From Acidobacteriaceae bacterium (GTDB taxonomy: Bacteria > Acidobacteriota > Terriglobia > Terriglobales > Acidobacteriaceae), in the NCBI GenBank assembly GCA_025355505.1, contig JANXZM010000023.1:55186-119185 (forward strand): a DNA stretch of 64,000 nucleotides, read 5' to 3'. The notes under the pieces are model-generated. The model saw only the letters and a list, made by a program, of their open reading frames with translations. It was not told the DNA's origin and ran no database searches. Shown one piece after another: positions 15,885-24,309 of the stretch; within the stretch, counting starts at the first letter, position 1, and each line of letters opens with the position of its first letter. Made by a program: the position numbers and the translations under genes.

Positions 15885-16316
15885 TCAATCCTTAAACAGA
15901 TTATCAAACGCCGCCCGCGCATCATTGGGACGCTGACTGCCTTTGCTCGAAGTTTCTTTTTCGACCATCACACGTATGGAATACAACGGGCAGTCGTTGC
16001 GCTTATCTTTGGGCGAGACTCTGGCGGGAATCGGCTGATTGCATTCGAAGCGGCTTGCCGGGTCAAAGTGTTCGCACTGTTTGCAGGCGTGCAGATCGAA
16101 TTTGCATTTCGGACATTGCCCGACTGGATCGGTGAGATTCTGGAGCAGCGCGCCACATTCCGCGCAGCGGGAGACGGTTCGCGTTCCCGGCATGTTCATC
16201 GGCCGCGGCCCGAATGTATTTTCTTTCTTCGGGGCAGCCGCCGGCTTCTCAAATTCTTTTTTAGCGCCACCACCGGAATCCTGGTACCCGCGCTGCCGAT
16301 ACTTGCGGTCGGACAA
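15885..16316 (-). CDS. Zinc-ribbon protein of unknown function
   Basis: 143 residues. A disordered, basic N-terminus (about 50 residues) is followed by a cysteine array: RCAECGALL, GQCPKCKFDL, ACKQCEHFD, FECNQPI and NDCPLY, which can bind one or two zinc ions as in rubredoxin-like ribbons. The start is TTG 16316 with a strong AGGAGG (16323-16328 on the complement), and no ATG fits. The family appears phylum-specific. RNA or nucleic-acid binding is possible but unproven. Confidence 0.75.
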   Translation of the reverse strand: MSDRKYRQRGYQDSGGGAKKEFEKPAAAPKKENTFGPRPMNMPGTRTVSRCAECGALLQNLTDPVGQCPKCKFDLHACKQCEHFDPASRFECNQPIPARVSPKDKRNDCPLYSIRVMVEKETSSKGSQRPNDARAAFDNLFKD

Positions 16317-16522
16317 AAAGTGCCTCCTGAAAACGCTTCATTCTCTGCCTTTGGCACGCCCGGCACAAGAGCTTCTTTAGTGACATTCTTTATGCTGCCG
16401 CCGCAGGAGCCCTGCTGTGGAAACCTTTCTCCACGCTGGCTGGCACTCCAGTGCGCTGTGAATTGTATTTTCACATATCAGGGTGCTACCATTCGATCTA
16501 CAGAGAAATTGAGGAGGCAGTT

Positions 16523-16834
16523 ATGGCGGATCGTGACGGCAATGGCTTCTTGTGGTTCCTGGCGGGTCTGGGTGTTGGAGCAGTAGTCGGTGTGTTGTAC
16601 GCGCCGCGCTCGGGCGATGAAATGCGCGATGTAATTCGCTCCAAAGCGCAGGACGGCAGCGAGCGAGCGCGTCAGACCGCTCGTCGGGCGCGCGAACAGG
16701 CGGGTGACTGGATGGATCGTGGACGCGACGTGCTCAACCAGCAGAAAGAGCAGTTCCGCTCCGCATACGAGGCAGGCAGGCAGGCATACAACGAGACGAC
16801 CGCTGCCGGGGCCGAACCGCCCAAAAATATCTAG
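16523..16834 (+). CDS. YtxH domain protein
   Basis: 103 residues starting at ATG 16523 with GAGGAGG upstream. One N-terminal membrane helix (FLWFLAGLGVGAVVGVLYAP) is followed by RSGDEMRDVIRSKAQDGSER and a charged amphipathic helix, the hallmark of YtxH/gas-vesicle-protein-like small membrane proteins, often stress-related. It probably forms a unit with the next gene (34-base gap), which also has one N-terminal helix and a coiled coil. Confidence 0.85.
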   Translation: MADRDGNGFLWFLAGLGVGAVVGVLYAPRSGDEMRDVIRSKAQDGSERARQTARRAREQAGDWMDRGRDVLNQQKEQFRSAYEAGRQAYNETTAAGAEPPKNI

Positions 16835-16868
16835 CGGAAAAATCGGCAAGAACAGCCCCGGAGCAGCC

Positions 16869-17381
16869 ATGGATGACACTCTCCTAAAAGTTTTTATTGC
16901 GGTGACGACTTTCGCGGTCGTGGTCCAGGCGGGAATTCTGGTGGGCCTTTACCTCGCGGTTCGCAAGAGCACGGCAAAAATGGAAGCTCTCGCCACCCAA
17001 ATCACGACCAAGGCTCTGCCCACGATGGAAACGGTGCAGAGCATGCTGCTGGAACTGCGCCCGAAGATCGACGTCATGACCGTGAACTTCTCGGAGTCAA
17101 GCACCCTGGTGCGCAATCAACTCGGCCGCCTTGACGCCACGCTCACCGACGCCCTGGACCGCACCCGGCTGCAAGTCATCCGCGCCGATGAACTGCTGAA
17201 TCGCACCATGGACAGAGTCGAAGAGACCAGCGATGCCGTCCACAAAACCGTGATCTCTCCTCTGCGCCAGGTCAACGGACTGATGACCGCGATCAGCACC
17301 GGAGTCGAAGTCTTCCTCGGCCAGAAAAAGCGCCAGCCTAAAAACGGCGCGGGCGTCCCGCAAGACGAGATGTTTATCTAA
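16869..17381 (+). CDS. DUF948-like single-pass membrane protein
   Basis: 170 residues from ATG 16869. The N-terminal helix VFIAVTTFAVVVQAGILVGL is followed by long amphipathic helices (METVQSMLLELRPKIDVMTV, VRNQLGRLDATLTDALDRTR) as in DUF948 proteins that often sit beside YtxH genes. The C-terminus is short and basic (GQKKRQPKNG). The function is unknown; an envelope-associated coiled-coil protein is inferred. A terminator follows directly. Confidence 0.72.
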   Translation: MDDTLLKVFIAVTTFAVVVQAGILVGLYLAVRKSTAKMEALATQITTKALPTMETVQSMLLELRPKIDVMTVNFSESSTLVRNQLGRLDATLTDALDRTRLQVIRADELLNRTMDRVEETSDAVHKTVISPLRQVNGLMTAISTGVEVFLGQKKRQPKNGAGVPQDEMFI

Positions 17382-17387
17382 GAATTT

Positions 17388-17411
17388 GTGGCGCGCATAA
17401 ATGCGCGCCAC
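17388..17411. terminator. Bidirectional terminator-like hairpin
   Basis: GTGGCGCGCA (17388-17397), loop TAAA, TGCGCGCCAC (17402-17411), flanked by complementary AGAAT/ATTCT. It lies between the convergent DUF948-like and Asp-box genes. Confidence 0.75.
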
Positions 17412-17417
17412 ATTCTT

Positions 17418-20400
17418 CTATTCTTCGCCGCCGCCCTGCACCCGCTCACTCTTCCCATCGGGCACGTAGATGGAGTGAATGTTTTGTTCAGCGGCCAGCT
17501 TCTGAAAGTTCGCGATATCCGCACTCCACACCTGCTGCCAGTGCGCCAGCAATTCATCGGTCTGCTTCTTCAGCTTGTCGAATTCCTGGTATTGAGCCTC
17601 GGTCGGAGCAGAGTCGGCGAAACCAGCCACTGCCATGGCGAGAAACGCCAGCTTCGCGTCGATCCCCGGAGCGTAGGCAAGAGAATCCTCGCTGGCGCTG
17701 ATTTTGAAATTTATCAACGGATCGCGAACTGCAATCAGCTTCGCGTCCAGCGCGCCCGCGCCCTCGAACAAGGCTTTCGTGGAATCTCCCGGCATCAGGC
17801 GCTTCTTAAGGCCGTCCAGTTGCTCACGAACGTCCTGTATCTGGTTCACCGCGCCATAGACGCGATTCAACTGCTCGCGCACATCCATCTGCAGCTTGAA
17901 CTGTTTCTCCAGATCACTCTCGGAAGTGGTGACTCGCGGATCAATCTTCACTTCGAACGGAGCCGTTAAGCTCTTGCCATTGGCGGTCGAGGTCAAGCGA
18001 ACCTGATAGTTGCCCGGCAGCGCCAGCGGGCCGCGCGCGCCGTCATTGTATTCCCACAGAAAATAACCAGGGACGCGGTTTGCCTCGTCGTAACGCAGGT
18101 CCCACACAAAACGATTCAGTCCGTCTTCTGGCTTGATCTGCTTCTCCGGTTTCTTATCGTCGGGGTCGAGCGGCTCATCGAGCGGCTCGGCTTTACTGCT
18201 GGAGTACCTGCGAATTACACTGCCCGCCGCGTCCAGGATTTCAATCTTCACTTCCTGCTTGGGCGCCTTCTTCACGTAGAAATAAATCACCGCGCCGTTT
18301 GGCGGATTCTTTCCTGCAAACACCAATCGCGCCGGAGCCTCTCCGGTGTGCTCGCGGTACGCGGTTGCGGGCTGGTAGAGGTGCATGTCTTCTCCAGCAA
18401 CCGAATCAGCAAACTGGCGCAGCGGCGAGACATCGTCGAGGATCCAAAAAGCACGCCCGTGCGTGGCCACTACCAGATCGTTGTTCTTAATGATCAGGTC
18501 GTGGACCGGCGTAATCGGCAGATTGATTTGTAGCGACCGCCAGTGCGCCCCGTCATCAAAAGAGACAAAGACGCCGCGCTCTGTCCCCGCATAGAGCAAA
18601 CCTTTCCGCTTCGGGTCCTCGCGGACCGCGCGTACAAAAACTCCATCCGGAATACCGGTGGTGATGGGGATCCAGGTCGCTCCGTAATCGCTCGTCTTGT
18701 AGATGTAGGGTGTGAGATCGTCATTCTGATGGCGGTCAATCGCGACGTATGCGGTTCCGGCATCATGCGGAGACGCTTCAATCAAACTGACGCGACTCCA
18801 CTCCGCTAGATCCTTGGGCGTTACGTTCGTCCAACTCTTCCCTTCATCGCGCGTGATGTGGATCAAGCCATCGTCAGTGCCCGCCCAGATCAGGCCTTTC
18901 GCCAGGGGCGAGGGAGCAATCGAATAAACGGTGTCGTAATACTCGGTTCCGGTGTCGTCAACCGTGATCTGCCCGCCCGAAGGTTGCTGCTTCGATTTGT
19001 CGTTGCGCGTCAAGTCGCCACTGATCGCTTCCCAGTGCGTTCCGCCGTCGGTGGTTTTGAAAACGCGCTCGCCTCCGTAGTAAATCGTGTTCGGGTCGTG
19101 CGGAGAGGTCACGATGGGGGCGGTCCACTGAAAACGGTGATCGAGCAGGGCCGCGCCGCGCGCATCGCTAAGTTCGGGCCACACGGCGATGCTCTTGACC
19201 TGGTTGGTGCGCCGGTCGAAGCGCGTGATGTTGCCCTGATAATCGCCGGCATACACAATGTTTGGGTCGGTTGGATTGGGCGCAATATATCCCGCTTCCC
19301 CGCCCCCGACCGGATACCAATCCTCTCGGCCAATCGCGCCGTCATCGCTGCGGCTGGCAATCGCCACGGTGGAATTATCCTGCTGCGCGCCGTACACGTA
19401 GTAAGGCGTCCGGGTGTCGGCGATGACGTGGTAAAACTGCGCGGTGGGCTGGTTGTCCTCGCGCGTCCACGACTTGCCGCCATCCAGACTGACGGTGACA
19501 CCGCCGTCGTTCGAGGCGATCATGCGCTTCGTATTTTTCGGATCGATCCACAGACCGTGATTGTCGCCGTGCGGAACTTTCACTTTATTAAAGTTGCGCC
19601 CGCCGTCCGTGGACTTGAAGAACTCCACATCCGCGACATAGACCGTATTCGGATCCTGCGGATCGGCGATCACGTGCATGTAGTACCACGGCCGCTGCAA
19701 CAGCGAGTGGCTGCCGTTTACCAGATCCCAAGTGTCGCCGCCGTCGTCGGAGCGATAAAGTCCGCCTTCCTTGGCCTCGATAATCGCGTACACGCGCTCG
19801 GAGTTTGCCGCCACCGCCAGCCCAATGCGCCCGTAAGGCCCCTTTGGAAGCCCGTGCTCCTCCAGCCGTTTCCACGTGGTGCCGCCATCCGTCGAGCGAT
19901 ACACGCCGCTGCCCGGCCCACCGCTGGAGAGCGACCATGGAGTACGTCGAGCCTCCCACAGTGAGGCAAACAAGATATTGGAGTTCTGCGGATCGAAAAC
20001 CACATCGATCGCGCCCGTGTTCTCGTCCTTGTAGAGAACCTTGTCCCAGGTCTTACCACCATCGGTGGACCGGAAAACACCTCGTTCCGAGTTCGGACCA
20101 AAGGGATGACCGAGGGCTGCGACGAAAGCGATATCGGGATTGCGCGGGTTCACGATCACTCTGCCAATCGCGCGCGAATCCTTCAGGCCAACGCTTTTCC
20201 AGGATTTTCCAGCATCCACCGACTTCCAGACGCCGTCACCGTGCGAGATGTTGCCGCGAATGCAAGCTTCGCCAGTCCCCACATAAACCACATTCGGATC
20301 GGACACAGCGACCGCGATACTGCCGATCGAAGACGCTCCATCTTTATCAAAAACCGGGGACCAAGTGTTCGCGCCGTCGGTGGACTTCCACACGCCGCCA

Positions 20401-20693
20401 CCCGTCGCACCAAAGTAGTAGGTGGTCGGATCGCCGGGAATTCCAGATGCGGTGAGCGAGCGGCCGCCACGAAAAGGGCCGATCGAACGGTACTTCATTC
20501 CCTTGAATAGCGGATCGCCCTGGTTCTTGTCGTTCTTGTCGTCTTTCGCTAACGGCGCGGACGCGGCGGGCGGGTTTTTTTGCGCGGCATCCAGCTTGCG
20601 ATTTGGCTCTTTTTGCTGGGAGAAAGTTAGGGTGGCGGACAACAGAACGAACAACGCAAGCACTGCGACGCGCATTGGCACTTTTTGGATCAT
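17418..20693 (-). CDS. Large secreted Asp-box (BNR/sortilin-like) beta-propeller protein
   Basis: 1091 residues from ATG 20693, with signal peptide VAVLALFVLLSATLTFSQQ. About ten Asp-box repeats of the S/T-x-D-x-G-x-x-W type are visible, including STDGANTWSPV, SVDAGKSWKSV, STDGGKTWDKV, SLDGGKSWTRE, TRDEGKSWTNV and SFDDGAHWRSL. They form sortilin/VPS10-like propellers in roughly residues 50-760. The last 300 residues comprise a fibronectin-like strand domain (VKIEILDAAGSVIRRYSSS) and a helical tail. Members are annotated as glycosyl hydrolases, but catalytic residues are not established, so I call it by fold only. An in-frame ATG at 20675 is the alternative start. Confidence 0.85.
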   Translation of the reverse strand: MIQKVPMRVAVLALFVLLSATLTFSQQKEPNRKLDAAQKNPPAASAPLAKDDKNDKNQGDPLFKGMKYRSIGPFRGGRSLTASGIPGDPTTYYFGATGGGVWKSTDGANTWSPVFDKDGASSIGSIAVAVSDPNVVYVGTGEACIRGNISHGDGVWKSVDAGKSWKSVGLKDSRAIGRVIVNPRNPDIAFVAALGHPFGPNSERGVFRSTDGGKTWDKVLYKDENTGAIDVVFDPQNSNILFASLWEARRTPWSLSSGGPGSGVYRSTDGGTTWKRLEEHGLPKGPYGRIGLAVAANSERVYAIIEAKEGGLYRSDDGGDTWDLVNGSHSLLQRPWYYMHVIADPQDPNTVYVADVEFFKSTDGGRNFNKVKVPHGDNHGLWIDPKNTKRMIASNDGGVTVSLDGGKSWTREDNQPTAQFYHVIADTRTPYYVYGAQQDNSTVAIASRSDDGAIGREDWYPVGGGEAGYIAPNPTDPNIVYAGDYQGNITRFDRRTNQVKSIAVWPELSDARGAALLDHRFQWTAPIVTSPHDPNTIYYGGERVFKTTDGGTHWEAISGDLTRNDKSKQQPSGGQITVDDTGTEYYDTVYSIAPSPLAKGLIWAGTDDGLIHITRDEGKSWTNVTPKDLAEWSRVSLIEASPHDAGTAYVAIDRHQNDDLTPYIYKTSDYGATWIPITTGIPDGVFVRAVREDPKRKGLLYAGTERGVFVSFDDGAHWRSLQINLPITPVHDLIIKNNDLVVATHGRAFWILDDVSPLRQFADSVAGEDMHLYQPATAYREHTGEAPARLVFAGKNPPNGAVIYFYVKKAPKQEVKIEILDAAGSVIRRYSSSKAEPLDEPLDPDDKKPEKQIKPEDGLNRFVWDLRYDEANRVPGYFLWEYNDGARGPLALPGNYQVRLTSTANGKSLTAPFEVKIDPRVTTSESDLEKQFKLQMDVREQLNRVYGAVNQIQDVREQLDGLKKRLMPGDSTKALFEGAGALDAKLIAVRDPLINFKISASEDSLAYAPGIDAKLAFLAMAVAGFADSAPTEAQYQEFDKLKKQTDELLAHWQQVWSADIANFQKLAAEQNIHSIYVPDGKSERVQGGGEE

Positions 20694-21003
20694 GAATTCA
20701 ATGGCCCCGGGAAAAGAATTTGCTATCGCCAATGTTAATGCCAGAGGCACGAAAGGTACAAACGGGCAGTCTTCCGGTTGGCGATCCTAATTCCGCACGG
20801 TGGACCGAACGCTGGCTCGGTTTTTGCTTCGAAGATAACCTTCACCACCGGGACCACAGAAGTACACGGGGATACACAGGGGAATTCAACCAAGAGGCCA
20901 CTGTTGGCCAATTCAGGAGGCTACCCGTTTCCGGCGACGTACCCGTGTAGTCAACACGACGAAGGACAAAACCTTGGTTGATTTCTAGTTCCGCCGCCTA
21001 AAA

Positions 21004-21039
21004 TGTTTCAAACATTTCTTCAAGTTTTTGTTTGAAACA
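21004..21039 (+). promoter_or_regulatory. Inverted repeat upstream of MerR-type gene (candidate operator)
   Basis: TGTTTCAAAC (21004-21013) and GTTTGAAACA (21030-21039) are perfect inverted repeats with a 16-base spacer. They overlap a shorter palindrome AAATGTTT-C-AAACATTT (21001-21017). The site ends 13 bases before ATG 21053, a suitable place for autorepression. Confidence 0.5.
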
Positions 21040-21052
21040 GAATGTGCTCAAG

Positions 21053-21523
21053 ATGCAACGACAGTTCACATCCAACGACGTGATCGCCCTGACCGGAATC
21101 ACCGCCCGTCAGTTGCAATGGTGGGACGAGCGGGGCATCGTTGCGCCCGGCCGCCAGGGGCACCGCCGCATCTACAGATGGGACGAACTGGTCACAGTGG
21201 CGATCGTCTGCCAGCTTCGCCGGCGGGGCTTCTCGCTGCAGCGCATGCGCAAAGTGATTGGGTTCCTGCAGCAGGAATTCGGTACGAGCCTTGCGGCTAC
21301 GGTCAGTGCGTCTTCGGAGTATCACCTTCTGACGGACGGTACTCATTTGTATTTGCGAACCTCGGCACGGCAGGTCGTGGACCTGTTAAAGAACGCGCGG
21401 CAGCCGATGTTCGATATATGCCTGAGCGACGAAGTGCGGCGGGTTCGAGCGGAGATGCAGTCGCGGAAAAAAGCTGCGGGTTCGGAACGGGTTCGGCCTC
21501 TACGCCGGGCTCGCAAAGCATAA
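21053..21523 (+). CDS. MerR-type HTH transcriptional regulator
   Basis: 156 residues from ATG 21053; the in-frame TTG at 21032 lies inside the palindrome and is less likely. The N-terminal winged helix reads FTSNDVIALTGITARQLQWW, then DERGIVAP, GHRRIYRWDELV and LRRRGFSLQRMRKVIGFLQQ, a MerR-like DNA-binding domain. The C-terminal 70 residues (YHLLTDGTHLYLRTSARQVV) form a small domain without conserved cysteines, so the ligand is unlikely to be a thiol-bound metal. The last 20 residues are very basic. It is followed after 18 bases by a zinc-ribbon gene, probably cotranscribed. Confidence 0.78.
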   Translation: MQRQFTSNDVIALTGITARQLQWWDERGIVAPGRQGHRRIYRWDELVTVAIVCQLRRRGFSLQRMRKVIGFLQQEFGTSLAATVSASSEYHLLTDGTHLYLRTSARQVVDLLKNARQPMFDICLSDEVRRVRAEMQSRKKAAGSERVRPLRRARKA

Positions 21524-21541
21524 ACGGAAGGCGGGGGAGGC

Positions 21542-21808
21542 ATGATGATCGGTGAATTGAGCATTATCAACGAGTGGATTCCCGAGCAGATGGAACCCGG
21601 CACCGTGTTCGTGCTGGAGAATGCGGGCGAAGTGGGAGAGAAAGAGGACCCTTATTGGGCGGTGCTCTCCTGCCCATCGTGCGGCACGCTGGGGCTGATT
21701 ACGCGCAAGCAGATGGCTGGATTGCTGCCGACGATCTGCGGCTCTTCCGTGTGCTCGGCACAGTTTTTTATTAAGGATGAGGAGATTACGGTGCGGAAGC
21801 CGTTTTAG
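21542..21808 (+). CDS. Small zinc-ribbon-like protein
   Basis: 88 residues starting MMIGELSI, preceded by GGGGGAGG. Cysteines occur as SCPSCG and, 22 residues later, CGSSVCS, suggesting one zinc site. The N-terminal half (WIPEQMEPGTVFVLENAGEV) is strand-rich. I do not recognise a named family. The position downstream of the MerR-type gene suggests one transcript. Confidence 0.65.
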   Translation: MMIGELSIINEWIPEQMEPGTVFVLENAGEVGEKEDPYWAVLSCPSCGTLGLITRKQMAGLLPTICGSSVCSAQFFIKDEEITVRKPF

Positions 21809-21817
21809 AAACGACGG

Positions 21818-22471
21818 TCATTTACACCCGGCTTTCGCAAACTTTCCCTTCATCTCGGCCAGAACTCTTTCATTCTCCTTCCGCACTCGATCGAGAGGAA
21901 ATGTCCTCCCTTGCAACGTAAGGTGATCGCCTTGTAGCAATGGAACCCGATCTTCCAAAAGCTTTGCTGCGCGCTCATAGCGAGCGCAGCGCTCGGTTGC
22001 GGACAGATCGCCAGCAATCTCAAAAGTTCGCGCAATTTCGAAAAGCTGAACGCCTGCGTTGTCCTCGCTCTTCGAATAGATCGACAGCGTTTTGTCAGCA
22101 TAAGAAACAGCCTTCGCCACCCACTGGTCTCGCCGGCTGGGATCTTCTTTCTGCGCACGGATTAGGTATACGGTCGCTATCTCTTGATCAATGAAAGTAT
22201 CGCTTGGGCGGTTTCGGAGCGATTGTTGAGCGATCTGGACCGCATCGTCATAGCGGCCTTGCTTAATGTCGTTGACTATCTGAGACCCGATGCCATGTGA
22301 GTCCACGTAGGTGACCGCAATTTGGCCGGATCTGCGCATTGTGACGCGGTAGTAGCAGAAGACAAGCACCACGGCCGCCAGCACTGCTAAGCCGACCAGA
22401 CCCACAATCCGACGAGCGCCGACCAAACGTTTAGCGGCCAGCAAGCAACTCTTCCCCTGACAACTCGACAT
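21818..22471 (-). CDS. Membrane-anchored TPR-like protein
   Basis: 217 residues from ATG 22471. A basic N-terminus precedes a membrane helix (VGLVGLAVLAAVVLVFCYY), then a helical-repeat region: NDIKQGRYDDAVQIAQQSLR, QEIATVYLIRAQKEDP and NAGVQLFEIARTFEIAGDLS. The start overlaps the end of the hicA remnant by 41 bases; a later TTG would also retain the helix. The function is unknown. The repeats suggest a protein-interaction role on one side of the inner membrane. Confidence 0.6.
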   Translation of the reverse strand: MSSCQGKSCLLAAKRLVGARRIVGLVGLAVLAAVVLVFCYYRVTMRRSGQIAVTYVDSHGIGSQIVNDIKQGRYDDAVQIAQQSLRNRPSDTFIDQEIATVYLIRAQKEDPSRRDQWVAKAVSYADKTLSIYSKSEDNAGVQLFEIARTFEIAGDLSATERCARYERAAKLLEDRVPLLQGDHLTLQGRTFPLDRVRKENERVLAEMKGKFAKAGCK

Positions 22472-22655
22472 CACGCAGAATCGACCGCAGAAGACCGGGG
22501 CCAACAATATCGCCGGCATGTACCGGTACTGTAGTCACACGTCCGTCCGCATGTCTAAGGAAGACGTGACTACCTCAGGTTCGGACAACCTCAAATCCAA
22601 TTTTTCCGAGAAGGCGGACGAGTTCCTTGCCTTTCAGGCACGGCAGGCGGGTCAT
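22431..22655 (-). pseudogene. hicA: HicA toxin with in-frame TGA
   Basis: Translated in one frame from ATG 22655, the sequence reads MTRLPCLKGKELVRLLGKIG, FEVVRT, then TGA (22577-22575), then GSHVFLRHADGRVTTVPVHA and GDIVGPGLLRSILRDVELS, to a TAA at 22431. This is a full-length HicA (75 codons) with one nonsense codon just before the GSH motif, whose His is catalytic in the family. A CGA or AGA arginine is usual near here, so a single substitution explains the stop. No frame shift is needed. The ATG overlaps the stop of hicB (ATGA). Confidence 0.8.
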
Positions 22656-22864
22656 ACAGAAATCTGTTGGATACCGACGAGTTCGAGCGAGGGGGTCGCT
22701 TGATCGTCTTCCAGGCAAAGCTGAACAACTTCGCGCACTCGCTTCATCAGTGTGTCGAGATTTTTCGCTTGGGTGTGGCAACCTCGCAGGGCAGGCACGG
22801 TAGCGACGTAGTAGTCCTCTTCATCGCGTTCGATGACAACCGTGAACTTTCGCTGGGCTTTCAT
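22652..22864 (-). CDS. hicB: HicB-type antitoxin
   Basis: 70 residues: KFTVVIERDEEDYYVATVPA, LRGCHTQ, LDTLMKRVREVVQLCLED. This is the partial RNase H-like fold of short HicB proteins, as in YVA.VP.LPGC.T.G.T..E...N..EAI. It appears intact and overlaps the broken hicA by four bases, the standard hicBA arrangement in this order. With the toxin inactivated, the antitoxin may survive as a regulator or be drifting. Confidence 0.82.
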   Translation of the reverse strand: MKAQRKFTVVIERDEEDYYVATVPALRGCHTQAKNLDTLMKRVREVVQLCLEDDQATPSLELVGIQQISV

Positions 22865-23043
22865 GGGCTGATTTTAGCACGGGTACAGAATGGCATACGT
22901 TGTGGCGACGCCGCTCGGATGGCTGTCGTGTCGGCGTGCAACCCCTAAAGGGGCATCTGCTTTGTGGGTAACTTCCGCGTCGCTGAAGCGATGCGCTGAT
23001 ACGAATCCCACAGCCAATGAGTTTGACTTGAGCGCACGCAGCT

Positions 23044-23132
23044 GCCGAGCTGCGCTCGGCTTGGACGGCCGAGGGCGGCCGTCCCCACACAACCTGTCTC
23101 CATACAAACCTTGGACGGGGCGGGACCCCGTC
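23044..23132. repeat. Cluster of three GC-rich palindromes
   Basis: GCCGAGC-TGC-GCTCGGC (23044-23060), GGACGGCC-GAGGGC-GGCCGTCC (23063-23084) and GACGGGG-CGGGA-CCCCGTC (23114-23132) follow one another in the 280-base gap between hicB and ribBA. The phrases are typical of repetitive acidobacterial intergenic elements. Open frames across them look spurious. Confidence 0.6.
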
Positions 23133-23145
23133 ACCACACGAACAT

Positions 23146-24309
23146 CTATGTTTTCGGGACCGCGAATTTTACCGGCACTTGTTCTACTATCTCTATATCA
23201 AATCCTTCCAGCGCGGCCACCCTTCTTGGGTGATTGGTCAAGAGTCGAATACGCTTCAAATTCAGATCGGAGAGGATCTGGGCTCCCAAGCCAATCTCGC
23301 GATGAATCTTCCGCTCGCTTTCTGGGAGTGACGGCAAGCGTCGTTCGCGATGAAAGGTGAGAAACGACTGGTCGCCGATTTTTTCCGCCGTGAAACCTTT
23401 GGACGTCTGGTGCAGGTAGATTAGTGCGCCCCGATCCTCCTCGGCAATAATCATTAGCGAAGCTTCGAGGGTCTGATTGCAATCGCAGCCGGTGGCGCCG
23501 AAAACGTCGCCCAGCAGGCAGTGTGCGTGCATGCGAACCAGGACGGGCGCCGACGAATCGCCAATGTCGCCACGGATCAGCGCCATATGCGATCCGCCAC
23601 CGTCCACTTCGCTCTCGTAGGCGATCAGGCGGAATTCCCCGTGCTTGGTTTCAACCATTGCCTCGCCCACGCGATGCACGTAGCGCTCATGCTGCATGCG
23701 GTAGCGGATCAATTCCGCCACCGTCAGCATTTTCATTTGGTGGGTGCGGCAGAACTCGATCAGGTCGGGCACGCGCGCCATGGTGCCGTCGTCTTTCATG
23801 ATTTCGCAGATGATGCCTGCCGGAACCATGCCGGCTAGTCGCGCGAGATCGACGGAAGCTTCGGTCTGGCCCGCGCGCACCAGAACTCCGCCTTTGCGGG
23901 CGCGCAGCGGGAACATGTGGCCGGGCCGCGCCAGATCGGATGGACGCGTCGAAGGATCGATTGCTACTTTAACGGTGTGGGCGCGATCGTGGGCCGAGAT
24001 TCCGGTGGTCACGCCATCGCGCGCGTCGATCGCTTCGCAAAAGGCGGTGCCATACTGCGATGTGTTCTCGCTGGTCATGGGACCGATGCGGAGGTGGTCG
24101 AGGCGTTCTTCGGTCATAGCGAGACAGACCAGACCGCGTCCGTGCTTGGCCATGAAGTTGATGGCTTCGGGAGTGACTTTCTCGGCAGCCAGGGTGAGAT
24201 CGCCTTCATTCTCGCGGTCCTCGTCGTCAATGACGACGATCATTCGCCCGGCGCGAATCTCTTCGATGGCGGTGCCAACATCGGTAAACGGCAGATTAGT
24301 CATAGTCAT
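23146..24309 (-). CDS. ribBA: 3,4-dihydroxy-2-butanone-4-phosphate synthase with divergent GTP cyclohydrolase II domain
   Basis: 387-residue RibBA for riboflavin synthesis. The N-terminal half is a full RibB: MIVVIDDEDRENEGDLT, MAKHGRGLVCLAM, TGISAHDRAHT, GHMFPLRA and HTGQTEASVDL-like RAGQTEASVDLARL. The C-terminal half keeps the RibA zinc cysteines (HAHCLLGDVF, GCDC) and RLLTNHPRR. However, the usual RQEGR.IGL loop reads LHQTSKGFTAEKI, and the following Y.LQD.G.DTVEAN segment is not recognisable. Cyclohydrolase activity is therefore uncertain. Its ATG overlaps the TAA of the DUF4126 gene (TAATG), so the two are translationally coupled. Confidence 0.88.
   Translation of the reverse strand: MTMTNLPFTDVGTAIEEIRAGRMIVVIDDEDRENEGDLTLAAEKVTPEAINFMAKHGRGLVCLAMTEERLDHLRIGPMTSENTSQYGTAFCEAIDARDGVTTGISAHDRAHTVKVAIDPSTRPSDLARPGHMFPLRARKGGVLVRAGQTEASVDLARLAGMVPAGIICEIMKDDGTMARVPDLIEFCRTHQMKMLTVAELIRYRMQHERYVHRVGEAMVETKHGEFRLIAYESEVDGGGSHMALIRGDIGDSSAPVLVRMHAHCLLGDVFGATGCDCNQTLEASLMIIAEEDRGALIYLHQTSKGFTAEKIGDQSFLTFHRERRLPSLPESERKIHREIGLGAQILSDLNLKRIRLLTNHPRRVAALEGFDIEIVEQVPVKFAVPKT

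Noticed and set aside
18858..19964. 368-residue frame opposite the Asp-box gene
   Set aside because: Antisense shadow of a GC-rich repetitive gene; Arg/Val-rich composition and no recognisable motif.
22874..23137. 87-residue frame between hicB and ribBA
   Set aside because: Covers three palindromes; the translation is of a type produced by intergenic repeats.
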